Below are positions 47,077-57,216 of a stretch of DNA of 64,000 nucleotides, in pieces. Under the pieces are notes generated by a model, which searched no databases, was not told the DNA's origin, and was given only the letters and a program-made list of their open reading frames with translations. Position 1 is the stretch's first letter. The number at the start of each line of letters is the position of its first letter. The position numbers and the translations under genes are program-made. Origin of the DNA: Gentiana macrophylla (Eukaryota; Streptophyta; Magnoliopsida; Gentianales; Gentianaceae); NCBI GenBank assembly GCA_026214975.1, contig CM047809.1, positions 27,417,375 through 27,481,374 on the forward strand, written 5' to 3'.

Positions 47077-48961
47077 TGTTAGGAAATCTACGCAGGAACG
47101 CAGCGGAATTCAAAATTTTATTTCCTTTTAACCAGGATCGACTTCGTTTAAGCAACAAGCATAAAAGAAGAAGACAAAATAATATCTTGGCTGATCCAAT
47201 TGGATCGACGCTTTGTCTACGGTTGTAGTTTCTGCACGAAGGCGCCCAAGTGTTCGGCCTCTACCGGTGATCCACACGAACAGCCCACCGGAATCCACCA
47301 TTGGATTGCTACCGGAAAAAGTCAGCTGCTAATCCGCCTTTTTATTCCTCCCAAAACTCTCTTTTAAGAAGCTCTCTTTTTATCTCACTAAAATATTGCA
47401 AGAATATTGTGTTGTAAAAGAGTTGGCACAAATCCCCTTATATAGGGAGTGGGACGGCATAAACTATTCTATTTTGATTGAGAAAAGCTTCCTAATGGGT
47501 AGAGGAGAAATATAACCAATTTCTAATAAAATAAGGAAAATATATATTATAGATTTATCTTATTAATATTCAATATCTTATATTGAATATTTTCCAAGAT
47601 ATATATTGATAATATCATATATCTTTATTATATTACAATAAATCAATTTACATATGTGTATATATCACATATATATAATACACATATAAATCTATATATA
47701 TTATTATCCAAATATTAATACATAATACAATAATGTGATCAATCAACTTGCAAATTCACGTAAATCACATATACATGTTTGCGCACCATATACATATGTA
47801 AATATATATATATTTAATTTAATTAATCAACATAATTAATATCTTGTATTATATTTATTCATAATAAATAAATACCACCATATTAATTTATCACTATAAC
47901 ACTTTATAGTCGAGATAAAACTTTTCTTATTTGGTTATCACTATAAACGCATTTTAATCCGGCTAGATTTTCTTTTGTGTGTAACCCGATAGGCTTCCGA
48001 ATATGTTGGCCGTAGGCACAAAATGCAGTTACGAAAATGCCCTTCATACCTAACGATCACGGGATAGCGTCTAGCAACACACCGTTACCCCAAATCATCG
48101 GAAGAGTTAAATGCAATGACTACTACCTTTCATGTCAAACGGTTACCGTGTAAATAGAATTCTATCGCTGTAATAATATCCGTATGGTTGTACGTCGAGT
48201 GTCAACGCATTAACGACTGTATCTTATAATCTGGATATCATGCTCTCTCGAAGTAACTCATTTACTTCCACTTTGCAAAGATTCATGAGAGTAAGACATT
48301 CCTTATAAGAAGGCCATTTCGGATATTTACTCTTATTCATAGGATACGCGATTTCTGGACGAGCGACATGAATCATACGTATGTTTCAGTATCACACCCA
48401 ATCACTATCGCATGATCGCCCCGTGGCAAGGGAAAACCTCAATAGTTTCAAAGTATGACAATTCACACCGTGATGGCATGAAGACTCCGGACTTAGGATA
48501 ATTACACAGCCGCCACATTGTGCGACACTTAATAAAGTAAGTGGGTCAGTCTAACGTACGCATTCTCTAATACACGTCCACATACAGTCCAAGTGTTCCT
48601 AGACTTTGATAGACAAGATCTATCTTTACCTTCAATAAGATAGAAGACATCTAATACGTGATAGTCTAATCGTATTATCAATGTCCTGTTTGACGGTACA
48701 TACGACTAGAGACATATAAGTATCAAACTTTTTAAAGTGAGTCGAGATCTCATCAACTATCACTATCATGGTTTCTCTTTCACAGTTTGACACTAAGAAC
48801 GTTATCATATATACAATCACAAATTGGTTCATATAAATGAACAAAATATATAATAACATTAAAGCCATTTATCATATGTATAAACATAAAGAAATAGTAG
48901 AAATGATCCGACCCGGTCAGATTCGGTCCAACCCGATTGTGTTTAGGACACTATTTCAACA
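47077..48961 (-). repeat. 5' LTR of C2 (1885 bp)
   Basis: Partner of 39701-41772. Minus-strand TATA box CCCTATATAAGGGG at about 47434-47448. It starts TGTTGAAATAG at 48961 and ends CCTAACA at 47077. Confidence 0.92.
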
Positions 48962-49690
48962 ATACATCAGCAGGAAGTTGATGATAGTTCCAAACACCCA
49001 GTTCGGGGTGCCCGTTGTGACAAATAAAAAAGAAATGGGTTTTCCACTCATGAATAGAAGGTTTATCCTTGGAGTGGATGAGGATACCCTGCCGATCTGT
49101 TCGGCGAGGAAAGTAGTACCACCCGTTGTGGTTTCTAACTTTTTTATGTTGATAAAAGGTCCTAAATAACTCTACAGAGAATTCAGATCCATCTACACCA
49201 GATCGCGAAGCCGATGATCGTCCTAACTCCGTTAAGGGTGATCTGGGCAGATCCCAGATGGTAATGACGGAGAACGGCCAAAAAGGCCGGACAGAAAGGG
49301 ACCCTCAGGCCACAGGCGAACTGCTCTCTGTACACTGTACAGTACCCCTCCGGGGGTTGATGAGCGTACAAGTTTGCGCCCCCGGGAAGACGAGGGGAGT
49401 ACTGGTCCAAGTCAATGTTATACTAGTTGCAGATTTGAAGGATATCATCCTGTTTAAGCTTGGAGTTAACCCCAAAGCAGCCTATGGACGACCTAGCAGT
49501 CATGTGGGCTCTAAGGCTCTGATTCAAAGAAGTAACCCCGAAACGGGAGTGGGGCCTAGATGAATTAACAGGCTGGGAATCTACAACTAACTGCAGAGTT
49601 ACACTTCGATCAAAGACAGGGTTAGGAACATGGATTTCTAATTGAACCCTAGATTGGCAGATTTCTCCCTTCTGGGCCAAACCTTATTAA
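48962..49690 (-). pseudogene. Antisense ORF of G1, N-terminal part (Transposase_28-like)
   Basis: On the minus strand 49183-49410 reads PPEGYCTVYREQFACGLRVP, FLAVLRHYHLG and NGVRTIIGFAIW. This closely parallels the antisense frame in G2 (28022-28481). An upstream segment is open at 49423-49680, and a downstream one with WYYFP and WKTHFFFICH continues to the C2 insertion point. C2 therefore split this ORF; its remainder is at 38320-39700. It is not the retrotransposon integrase, and its role is unknown. Confidence 0.7.
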
Positions 49691-50043
49691 CCGGAAAGAA
49701 CTAGAGAAGAAAAGAAGAGGACACACTCAGAAAAAAAACGGATATAGAACGCTTACTTGTAAATACGTAAGTCTTGGAGAGAATCCGAGTTTTTGTAGCA
49801 GAAATGAAGATGGGGAAAGTCTGATGTGAAAGGACACGGGTTATAACCCCCTTGGATGTGTAACGACGCCAGTTATGGGAAAGATGGAAAAACACCTCGG
49901 TTCCCGGAAAAGCAATGATGACCTATTTAATAGGCTGCCACCTGGCAGCTGATGAATTCAAAACACGAGGTCGGATAAGTTCGGCCGAACCGCACTGGCG
50001 CAGATCTAACCGGCTAGAAGCAAGATCTGATCTTGGGGGCTTA

Positions 50044-50711
50044 TGATGATGGCCGACCCGACTTGCGCCACGTGTCACCCATTTAAGTCATATAATAAAT
50101 GACCAGACTCTAATAAGTAAGGCATTAAGGGCCAGAAGCCCCAAAGACATATCCAAGGGCAGGTCCCTAACCCCAGGTGGGAGATCGGCAGACGCTCCTC
50201 CTCCAGCCACCGCAGGTCGGCTAGGGCTTGGTGAAGAGGAGCTGTTTAGTTCGGCCATAGTGGCCTTGAGGGCTCGGCTCAAGACGCACAGAGCAACCCC
50301 GGCTGTTATTCCACGTGCTAGATAACTATAAATAATTAAGGAAAGAATCCTAAGTCATAAAGACTCCGATCCTGACATTTAAATATGTCCATAATTATCC
50401 TTTAATTATAGGGATTTATGCGTGTGTATCCTTCGGGAAATAATATTAATAATGATAACGTGATTCCTTGCAGGACAAGGAAAGGGATGAGACATCCCCT
50501 ATATTAACAACACTAATGAACTATGAAAGACTTGATTCCAATTAAGCTATTGGATACGTAGGCAACTCAAAAGAAATAACTCGAGAGTTCAGTCTAAAAT
50601 ACACCACAAAGCACATTCCCATTAACACGATTTAGGGTTCATAGGATTGAAGATCATTGCCACAAAAGTAATCGGCCCGGATTAATTAATAGACGAGATC
50701 CAGCATCGTCA
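50044..50711 (+). repeat. 3' LTR of G1
   Basis: It matches 30571-31232. The polypurine tract CTTGGGGGCTTA lies just upstream. The TATA box is changed here to CTATATTAAC, so this copy may be a weaker promoter. It ends CATCGTCA followed by the TTCAT duplication. Confidence 0.92.
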
Positions 50712-50774
50712 TTCATCTTCAAGGATGAAATGACAAATAAGTTAAATTATTGAACTAGTTAAGTTAGACCGGCC

Positions 50775-50860
50775 AACATGGTATCGGCCCAGCGGTAAGT
50801 GCTGTGATTATTTACCCGGAAGTTTCAGGTTCAAGTTCTAGCGAGGACAAATATGTGTGT
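50775..50860 (+). repeat. SINE-like, tRNA-derived repeat
   Basis: A box A-like TCGGCCCAGCGGTAAGTG is followed by a box B-like GGTTCAAGTTCTAG (about 50828-50841), with the spacing of a tRNA. No cloverleaf stems survive, so it is read as a SINE head, not a tRNA gene. Confidence 0.5.
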
Positions 50861-50904
50861 GCGTGTGTTTTTTTCGTATTCATAAAAAAAAAGTTAGACC
50901 ACAT

Positions 50905-50995
50905 TAGAACACGGGGGCATTACTCTGTTGGTAAAAATTGAGGCCCCGAAAACTAATAGGTTCTGGTTTCAAGTCTCTTTTGAGGGGAAAAAAAG
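50905..50995 (+). repeat. Second SINE-like repeat
   Basis: GGCATTACTCTGTTGGTAAA (box A-like) and GGTTTCAAGTCTC (box B-like) follow about 60 bp apart. A GGGGAAAAAAAGG tract closes it. It sits just after the SINE at 50775, in the same orientation. Confidence 0.4.
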
Positions 50996-52678
50996 GTGTA
51001 CGTTTATAATTATGATTTCGGAAAATAAAAAGAAAAGGTTAGAACCCATTAACGTTACTGCAAATTTTATAGTGCTCCGGCTATATATAAATATGATTTG
51101 GTAGTCCGAAATCAATTATATTTCATTATTTTTCAATGGTTTCATATGTTTAAAAACAATTTATTAATTTTAAATTTTGTGATTGGTATTGGACCACCAT
51201 AAAATCACTGGTTAGTTGAAGATTAACATTCACTTCAAAACCATTTCATCCACTTTCAATTTAAAAAAAAAAAAAAACACTTTATCATATTTGCATGCAC
51301 CATATACATATATAAAATTGAAAACCCAAATGGTGTACAAATGGTTGGTGATTACGTTAAGTTTTGAATTAATAATAATTTCATCTGAAGGGAAGAACTG
51401 GTCTTACATAAATGATAAAACCCAAAAAGAATTACAAAAAGGTGTATATTTTACGTGAAATTAACTGGGTCAAAGCTTATTCCTTACCAAAAATAAAAAA
51501 TAAAAATAAAATTAAAAACTGAGTATCGTTTGACATTTATAAAGACGACATTATATATATATTAAAAGTAGAAGATTCTAAGTTTTAAAAAAAAAAAAAA
51601 AATGTTCTTTTTTAATTTGAATTGTAGAAATTGCAAAGCAAAAAATGTCACCGATTTTATCATTGTTATCCCTAACGAAGAATTGGTCTTACATTAAAAC
51701 AAAGCCGGATGGCCGACCTTAATTTCAAATATATATAATAAACAAAAGACAAAAGCTCTAACTATTACTTTATACGATACATTAACATTTACTACTATGA
51801 AAATGAAAGCTAAAAAAAAAAAAAAAACCGAAAGCTCAAAAAGTGGTATAATAAAATATGAATTTATTTTCACGTCGTGGCCCTCGTGATCTTCATTCAA
51901 TTTCTCTAGCGCCAACTGCAATATTTTGAGAGTTCAAAATTTGTTAACAATAAATATAAAACATATAATAGGATACATGTCACATCCTGAACAATAAATA
52001 AATAATGTAACTTTAAATTGTATACTATATAATTTCAAACATCAAGTTTTCACCTCTCAAACTCAAGGGTTATTAATAAATTCAAAACTGAGTTGTTTTT
52101 TTTTTTTTTTTTTTTTTTTTTTGAAAAAACAAAAATGAGTCGTTAAATTAACGTATAGATAAAGCGAATTAATTATCAAAATGCAATCAATCATTAAATG
52201 CTCTTATTATTATATGATGAAATCTACGTTTTTATCAATCGAAGATTTCTCTTTGGATCGTGACTCGTATGTTTATTTATTTATTTTTTTACAAAAAAAG
52301 AAAATGCAATCTATCATCATCATCACCACTAGTCTATCAAAATTTTGACTATTATTTATTTAATTTTTTTTAGGGAGACTGTTATTTTCTATTAAGCTAA
52401 TTAACCATTTAATTTGTCCATGGAGGATTCAAATTTGCAATCCATACTTAACTATATAAAAAAATAGTAGAAGGATTCAAATTTGCAATCCATACTTAAC
52501 TATATAAAAATTATACTAGTAGAAACAAAAAACATGACGTTTTTACTACGGTGATATTTATATTAATCAATGCACAATACATTACAATCAATGAATTAAA
52601 CAATTGTTATCTCAATTATAATAGTTCAATGAGGATTATAACTGTCTTAATTTTTTTGAAATTTATCCGCATACAAAT
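50996..52678. other. AT-rich intergenic DNA
   Basis: No gene is recognised. Contents: a poly(T) run of about 30 at 52094-52123, and a two-copy 48-bp direct repeat at 52424-52510 (AGGATTCAAATTTGCAATCC in each copy). Confidence 0.4.
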
Positions 52679-53290
52679 TGATACGCCTGACCCGTGAAAG
52701 GGCTCACGGATCCACAATCGGATATGTCCGACGGCTTAAACAACAAAGAGTGTTCTTGGTCTGCCGAATCCGCACTAGACTAAGCCGGACAGAAGCCAAG
52801 AGTCTGGCGACAAGCCTTCAATCCGTCATCTTATAAGCGCGACCTGAAGCAACTGGAGCCGATCAGTCCGCTCCTCATGTTACGAAGCCCGCTCAACTAG
52901 GCGAGCAAGCTACCACATGATGACTCTAAGACAAAGATTCAGTGAAAGGCTAAGTGATTGGGTCCGCTCCTCATCAGCCCGCCGTAACAGCTGTTTAGTT
53001 TAATTATTGTCTAATCACACTTCATTATGTCATATCGTCGATAGTCTAATCATACTTAGTGGCTTGCCTATATATACAAGGGCTCAATGTAACATTAAAG
53101 GGATCCATAATTCAATATAAGCAGATACATACTGCCAATTTGTCAACTCCGTTATTATCTTCATAAAGCTTGAGTCCGACCACCACTTGTTACAAGCACC
53201 AACGCACATCACATGTGTAATCTCATATAAACAGCCAGATATCCTTATAAAACATTCGTTACCACTATCGTGATAATTCATACATTATCA
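52679..53290 (+). repeat. Solo LTR with perfect target duplication
   Basis: It starts TGATACGCC and ends CATTATCA (TGATA.../...TATCA inverted ends), flanked on both sides by CAAAT (52674-52678 and 53291-53295). CCTATATATACAAGGG near 53068 is a TATA box on the plus strand. U3 is GC-rich in contrast to its surroundings. There is no internal sequence, so it is a solo LTR of a family not otherwise seen in the window. Whether copia or gypsy is undecided. Confidence 0.85.
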
Positions 53291-53295
53291 CAAAT

Positions 53296-53883
53296 TTACT
53301 ATAAGCTATATGGCAGATATGTTCATAATTTGTACTACTATTATACTTAAAAACATCGAAGCTTTTAAATGATACAGAGTATAAGACATTTATGTCCATA
53401 ACTTCTTTTACATTTCAAAACCAAGATACATCCGCCTATAAATAAATCTGTCAAAAAGTAATGATAACCGATGCTGATTTGCATCATTGATTCTGATTGT
53501 CTTAAATCATAATTAATTTTGATTCATTATAATTAACGATATGAATGTGGATTTGTCACTCTTTACTATAGAACAGTTGTGTCGCTGAACAAAAATATAT
53601 ATGTATATATATAAAATTAATATGACACAATATTTTTTCATTTTTCACATAAATCATAGGCAAATGGCGAACTGAATCACCTGCTTTTGTTCTCCGGCTT
53701 CTCCCTAGCTTTTGGGACGTTGTCGAAGAGCGACCACCCATTGTTGTGTGCTCTCTCTCCTGCAATTGGAACGGACGGCCGTGATCCGGCCACGTCCCCA
53801 AAGCAGGGGAGAAGTCGGAGTCTCAAAGCCGAGGATCTGAATCCCGCAAATGGTACCTTGAGAATGGACGACGATCGACATAG
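53296..53883. other. 3' flank of the minus-strand gene
   Basis: The stretch 53640-53883 is GC-richer and is probably 3' UTR or further exon sequence of the gene at 53884-54791. It is open on the minus strand (53705-53887) without a known motif. The rest is AT-rich with no gene. Confidence 0.4.
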
Positions 53884-54791
53884 TCAAACTTGCTGCAAAC
53901 AGCCTAAAGACGCCGTGACGGCAACACTTGCATTGTTTTTACAGCTCAAAACATTAAGTAAGTCCCAAGAAGAAGAGCTTCTCCGGTGATCATCCGGTAA
54001 CTCTCTGTCGCCGGCGACACTCAATGATGTGAACAATGTTACCGGACTACTCCGGCGTTCCTGCCGGCTCTTTATGTCTTGTAGCGCCATCTCAAATGGA
54101 ACCTTTCCAGGCCCAAACAAAAATACATACCACCTCGGTTTCGCCGGCAGCAACTTCCCACCTTCATTCTTTCCTGCAGATGAAATGAATTCCCATTACA
54201 TTCTTTAATTATCCAAAAAAAGAGGAAATTTTACACAATAATAATACAAATCCTATCATAATATTCAAATTAATTAGAGGCATGCCCACCTGATGAAGAC
54301 TTGATTGAAGAGGATCTATCAATATTCTCCGATGATTTCTCCGATCTGATGCTTGAATTATAATTCGTGTTACCATATAACTTTTGATAATCTAAAGATC
54401 TGCTACTTCTCATAATATTATTAATCTTGATGTTATCTCCTCTTGTGGGTTTCAACTCCGACATGGATTCAGATCTTCTCCGGCCAAAGCTCATTAACTT
54501 TTCGTCACGTTTCAAAACAAGGCGATCGGAATGACACCGTTCTTTAAAAGGAACGAGTTTACCACATGAAATAATGTCTTCTGCATGTGACATTTCTGAG
54601 CTGACATCATTAAAGAACTCGAAAAGCTGCTGCTCCGAGGATGATTTGATAGAATCCGGCGATGAGTCATCGGTGATTGTTTCTGCATCGTCGGAGTTAA
54701 GGACTAGGCCTCTAAGAGAGAGGGCTTCTTCTTGTTCTGATTGTTCTTCATGAGAATCTCGGAGATGAAATGGGTTTGGTTCATCCACCAT
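53884..54791 (-). CDS. Two-exon plant protein of unknown function
   Basis: Exon 1 runs from the ATG at 54791 to 54290 and exon 2 from 54173 to the stop at 53884. The 116-bp intron has a CAG/GTGGGC donor and a TCTGCAG acceptor, and the frame is preserved across it. The protein would be about 263 residues. Exon 1 is acidic and serine-rich, with SLRGLVLNSDD, a QQLFEFFNDVSSEMSHAEDI segment and a basic GRRRSESMSEL patch. Exon 2 holds the best-conserved-looking part: PRWYVFLFGPGKVPFEMAL followed by DIKSRQERRSSP, and ends in ASLGCLQQV. No signal peptide, membrane segment or catalytic motif is seen. It resembles uncharacterised plant proteins with the same W-Y-x-F-L-F-G and DIKSRQ motifs. It may be nuclear or cytosolic; this is a guess. 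Confidence 0.75.
54174..54289 (-). other. Intron of the unknown-function gene
   Basis: GT at 54289-54288 and AG at 54175-54174 on the minus strand. AT-rich, 116 bp, typical of plant introns. Removing it joins SSSG to KNEGGK in frame. Confidence 0.75.
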
Positions 54792-54888
54792 TTCTGTGCA
54801 GAAGAAGAATTAATGGTAGATCGAGGAGAGAATAAAATGGTGTGGAATATGGTGAAGAGAATGAATGAAATGGTGGGAGTAATGTGGA

Positions 54889-54900
54889 TGATATATAAAG
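54889..54900 (-). promoter_or_regulatory. TATA box of the unknown-function gene
   Basis: CTTTATATATCA on the minus strand, about 100 bp upstream of the ATG, a normal distance for a plant TATA box. A hAT-like element begins 10 bp further upstream. Confidence 0.6.
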
Positions 54901-54909
54901 GTTCTAAAT

Positions 54910-55560
54910 AGGGTGTGTCATAAATCCAAGTCAGAGCTTCGGTTTTACGATTTTTCGAATCGAAGCAGAATTCACGGTTTTGATATTTTCTAAACTAAAC
55001 TGAATTGGTCATTTTTTACGAATTGGGTGAAACCAATACTGATCAGGTTCGATTCGATTTCGGTTTTAATTTGTATTTTATTTACCATAAAATTTTGATT
55101 TTTTTCTTCTAAAAATGAGACAAACACCATTATTGGCACCATATGCTCAGCGTGGTGGTCAGAATGTAAAATTTCAAATGTTCTTTCACTTTTCATGATC
55201 AAAGGATGAAGAATATTAGAAGAAGCGAAGAACGGCCGGTGAGCTCAAACGGTGGTTATCGGTGGTGTGAAGCATTTTAGGTTTAGGTTGGTAAAAGCAA
55301 TGAAGTATAAGGTTTAGAAATTTAGGGTTATGTGTAGGGGTTTTATAGTAGGGCTAGTGAACAAATTCAAAATGAAGTAAGATAACTTGGTTCGATTCGG
55401 TCATCTAGGTTTTATAAATAAAACCAAAAAGCGAATTGGATTCAGGTTCGGTTTTCTTGATCATGAAAAACCGATTGGAAAACCGCGGTTCATCATTTTT
55501 CAGTAGGTTTAATCCGGTTCGATTGGTCGATCAGGTTTTCAATTTTTTCAGACACCCTAG
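54910..55560. mobile_element. Non-autonomous hAT-like element H4 in the gene's promoter
   Basis: Flanked by perfect 8-bp duplications TTCTAAAT (54902-54909 and 55561-55568). Termini AGGGTGTGTC and, read inward from the right, CTAGGGTGTC. Subterminal GGTTCGATTCGG and CGGTTTTA motifs repeat at both ends. It is 651 bp and has no transposase. Confidence 0.8.
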
Positions 55561-55581
55561 TTCTAAATGTGTTCTAAATGT

Positions 55582-55583
<2 letters not shown>

Positions 55584-55613
<30 letters not shown>

Positions 55614-55704
55614 AAATTGAATTAAATTCAAGGTATACATATATACTATTTTAATTAGGAGGATGTTGTTGTTGTTGTTGTTTTTTTTTTTTTTTTTTTT
55701 TTTT
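55584..55704. repeat. Poly(T) and (TTG)n tracts
   Basis: T runs of about 29 and 24 at 55584-55612 and 55681-55704, with a (GTT)n microsatellite at 55664-55680. Confidence 0.8.
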
Positions 55705-55738
55705 CCCATGGTGTATCTCAGATGATTGAAAAATTTTA

Positions 55739-55898
55739 TGGTGCAACCGTTGTATGAAGGTTGTACTAAGTGGCATACTTTACCACCTTTAATTTCTAAC
55801 CTCTCACACACGCCAAAAGTGTATTATGTGAAAGAGAGTTAAAATGAATGGCGCTAAAGTATGTCACTTGGTACAACCTTCATACAACCGTTGCACCA
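55739..55898. mobile_element. Fold-back MITE, copy 1
   Basis: The left arm TGGTGCAACCGTTGTATGAAGG and the right arm CCTTCATACAACCGTTGCACCA are long inverted repeats, extending about 45 bp to GTGGCATAC/GTATGTCAC. It is non-coding. A second copy is at 56408-56568. Confidence 0.8.
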
Positions 55899-56407
55899 GA
55901 TAATTGACTGAGACTAATCTTTCGAATAGGCGGGCATTAATAGTGGAGAACTCTTTCAACAAGATTTACAGCATAGCTCAAACATGAGATGTCTTGCTTA
56001 AGCAACCAGAGTCTATTCCACATCAACCAACATTTGTTGTTAATCAGGAGAATGTTTTGTGGTTATATGCATTATTATTATTATTTTTTTGATTGAAACA
56101 CTAAAGGCGTGATATGTAATTTGATTTTCATAAATAGTCTCCATTGTGTGTTTTTTTTTCCTTCTTAGAAAAGAGTTGTTTTATTAATTTCAAGAAAAAA
56201 TACAAGTGGGAAAGCCAAACAAGGTCATTCTGCCTCGTATAGGACTCCTTAAACCAAAACAAACTTTCAAACAACGACGAAATCAAGATTTGATCTTTGT
56301 GCTGAATTATATAGATTTTTTGTGTATCGAAAATAAGAGCACGATACACTTGACACTCTAAAGCCACCCTTCTAGGTCCGTCTTTGCTTCCAAATATGGA
56401 GAGATTT
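55899..56407. other. Intergenic DNA
   Basis: No gene is recognised. A minus-strand frame at 56128-56367 has no known motif. Confidence 0.35.
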
Positions 56408-56568
56408 TATGGTGCAACGGTTGTAGGAAGGTTATACCAAGTGGCATACATTAGAGCCTCTCATTTTTACTCTCTTTCACATAATACACTTTTATCGTGT
56501 GTGAGAGGTTAGAAATGAGTGGTTGTAATGTATGCCACTTGGTAAAACCTTCTTACAACGGTTGTATT
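56408..56568. mobile_element. Fold-back MITE, copy 2
   Basis: Same family as 55739-55898: TGGTGCAACGGTTGTAGGAAGG at the left and CCTTCTTACAACGGTTG at the right, with GTGGCATACATT/AATGTATGCCAC inside. The termini are more diverged at the outer right end. Confidence 0.8.
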
Positions 56569-56752
56569 TTAAAATTTCACCCAAATATGAAGAGAATGAT
56601 TATTTGAAAGTTGAATTTCATACTCACTTGCCATAAATGTTCACCATTATTGGTTAAAACCATCTTGAGTTACCTAAGCTCGGGTTCATGCCCTCCGCAA
56701 TGATTCCACGGCTCGGACAAATATTATTCCGCATATAAGATACATGTGGTTT

Positions 56753-56890
56753 CACTACAAGAAAAAAAAACCATTTTGTGAAATTTGCTTTTTCCACACA
56801 CACAAAAATATACTGCTGCCTATTTACCTTTTAGCCACAGTAACGTGGCAAAAGTTAACGTGGTAAAAAAAAAGTTTTTTTTTGGTAGTG
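56753..56890. mobile_element. CACTA-like MITE
   Basis: Begins CACTACAAGAAAAAAA and ends TTTTTGGTAGTG. CACTA termini with a 3-bp duplication TTT on both sides are typical of En/Spm transposons. It is only 138 bp, with an internal AACGTGG(C/T)AAAA repeat and no coding. Confidence 0.75.
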
Positions 56891-57216
56891 TTTACTCCAT
56901 TGTGTAGTTTTTAACTTTCATAAGTTCATGAGTTAATAGTTATAACATTGATTTGACTAACTTCATCTTTGTAGCATAAAATATTGTATAGTGAAACAAA
57001 CTAGAGTTTACTAAAATACAATTTCAAACTTAACTAGAGTCTGGCAATTTTGGCGATCCCATGGCGAAACCTTAAACCCTATTTCGGACTCCTTAGAATC
57101 CAAATCCATCACTCGTGGATTCTACGAATCTGGATAAATCAGTCGAAGAAGAAGACCAAATGCGTAGATTGATTGATCATCACAACGAGAACACGAAAGA
57201 GTGTGAATCTCAAAAA

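Larger units (their letters stand above)
39701..48961 (-). mobile_element. Ty1/copia-type retrotransposon C2, nested in G1
   Basis: LTRs at 47077-48961 (5', minus strand) and 39701-41772 (3') start TGTTGAAATAG and end CCTAACA on the minus strand. Perfect 5-bp target duplications ATACA flank the element (39696-39700 and 48962-48966). On the minus strand a primer-binding site TGGTATCGGAGC (47064-47075) follows the 5' LTR, and a polypurine tract CCAAGTGGGAGAT (41773-41785) precedes the 3' LTR. The 5.3-kb interior has only eroded copia coding. Confidence 0.93.
30571..50711 (+). mobile_element. Full-length Tat-type Ty3/gypsy retrotransposon G1, with nested insertions
   Basis: LTRs at 30571-31232 and 50044-50711 are flanked by perfect 5-bp target duplications TTCAT (30566-30570 and 50712-50716). 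A primer-binding site (TTGGCGCTAGAAAGAGGG) starts at 31234. A polypurine tract (CTTGGGGGC) precedes the 3' LTR. The order is gag, protease, RT, RNase H, archaeal-type RNase H and integrase, and the second RNase H marks the Tat lineage. Downstream lie a 73-bp tandem array and an antisense ORF. A copia element (39701-48961) and a copia LTR (34462-35186) are nested inside. All frames are broken. Confidence 0.92.

Noticed and set aside
50775..50860. Possible tRNA gene on the plus strand
   Set aside because: Same reason: internal promoter boxes without a cloverleaf.
53687..53989. Plus-strand 100-codon frame
   Set aside because: Largely antisense to exon 2 and the 3' flank of the minus-strand gene, which has good splice sites and a conserved-looking core.
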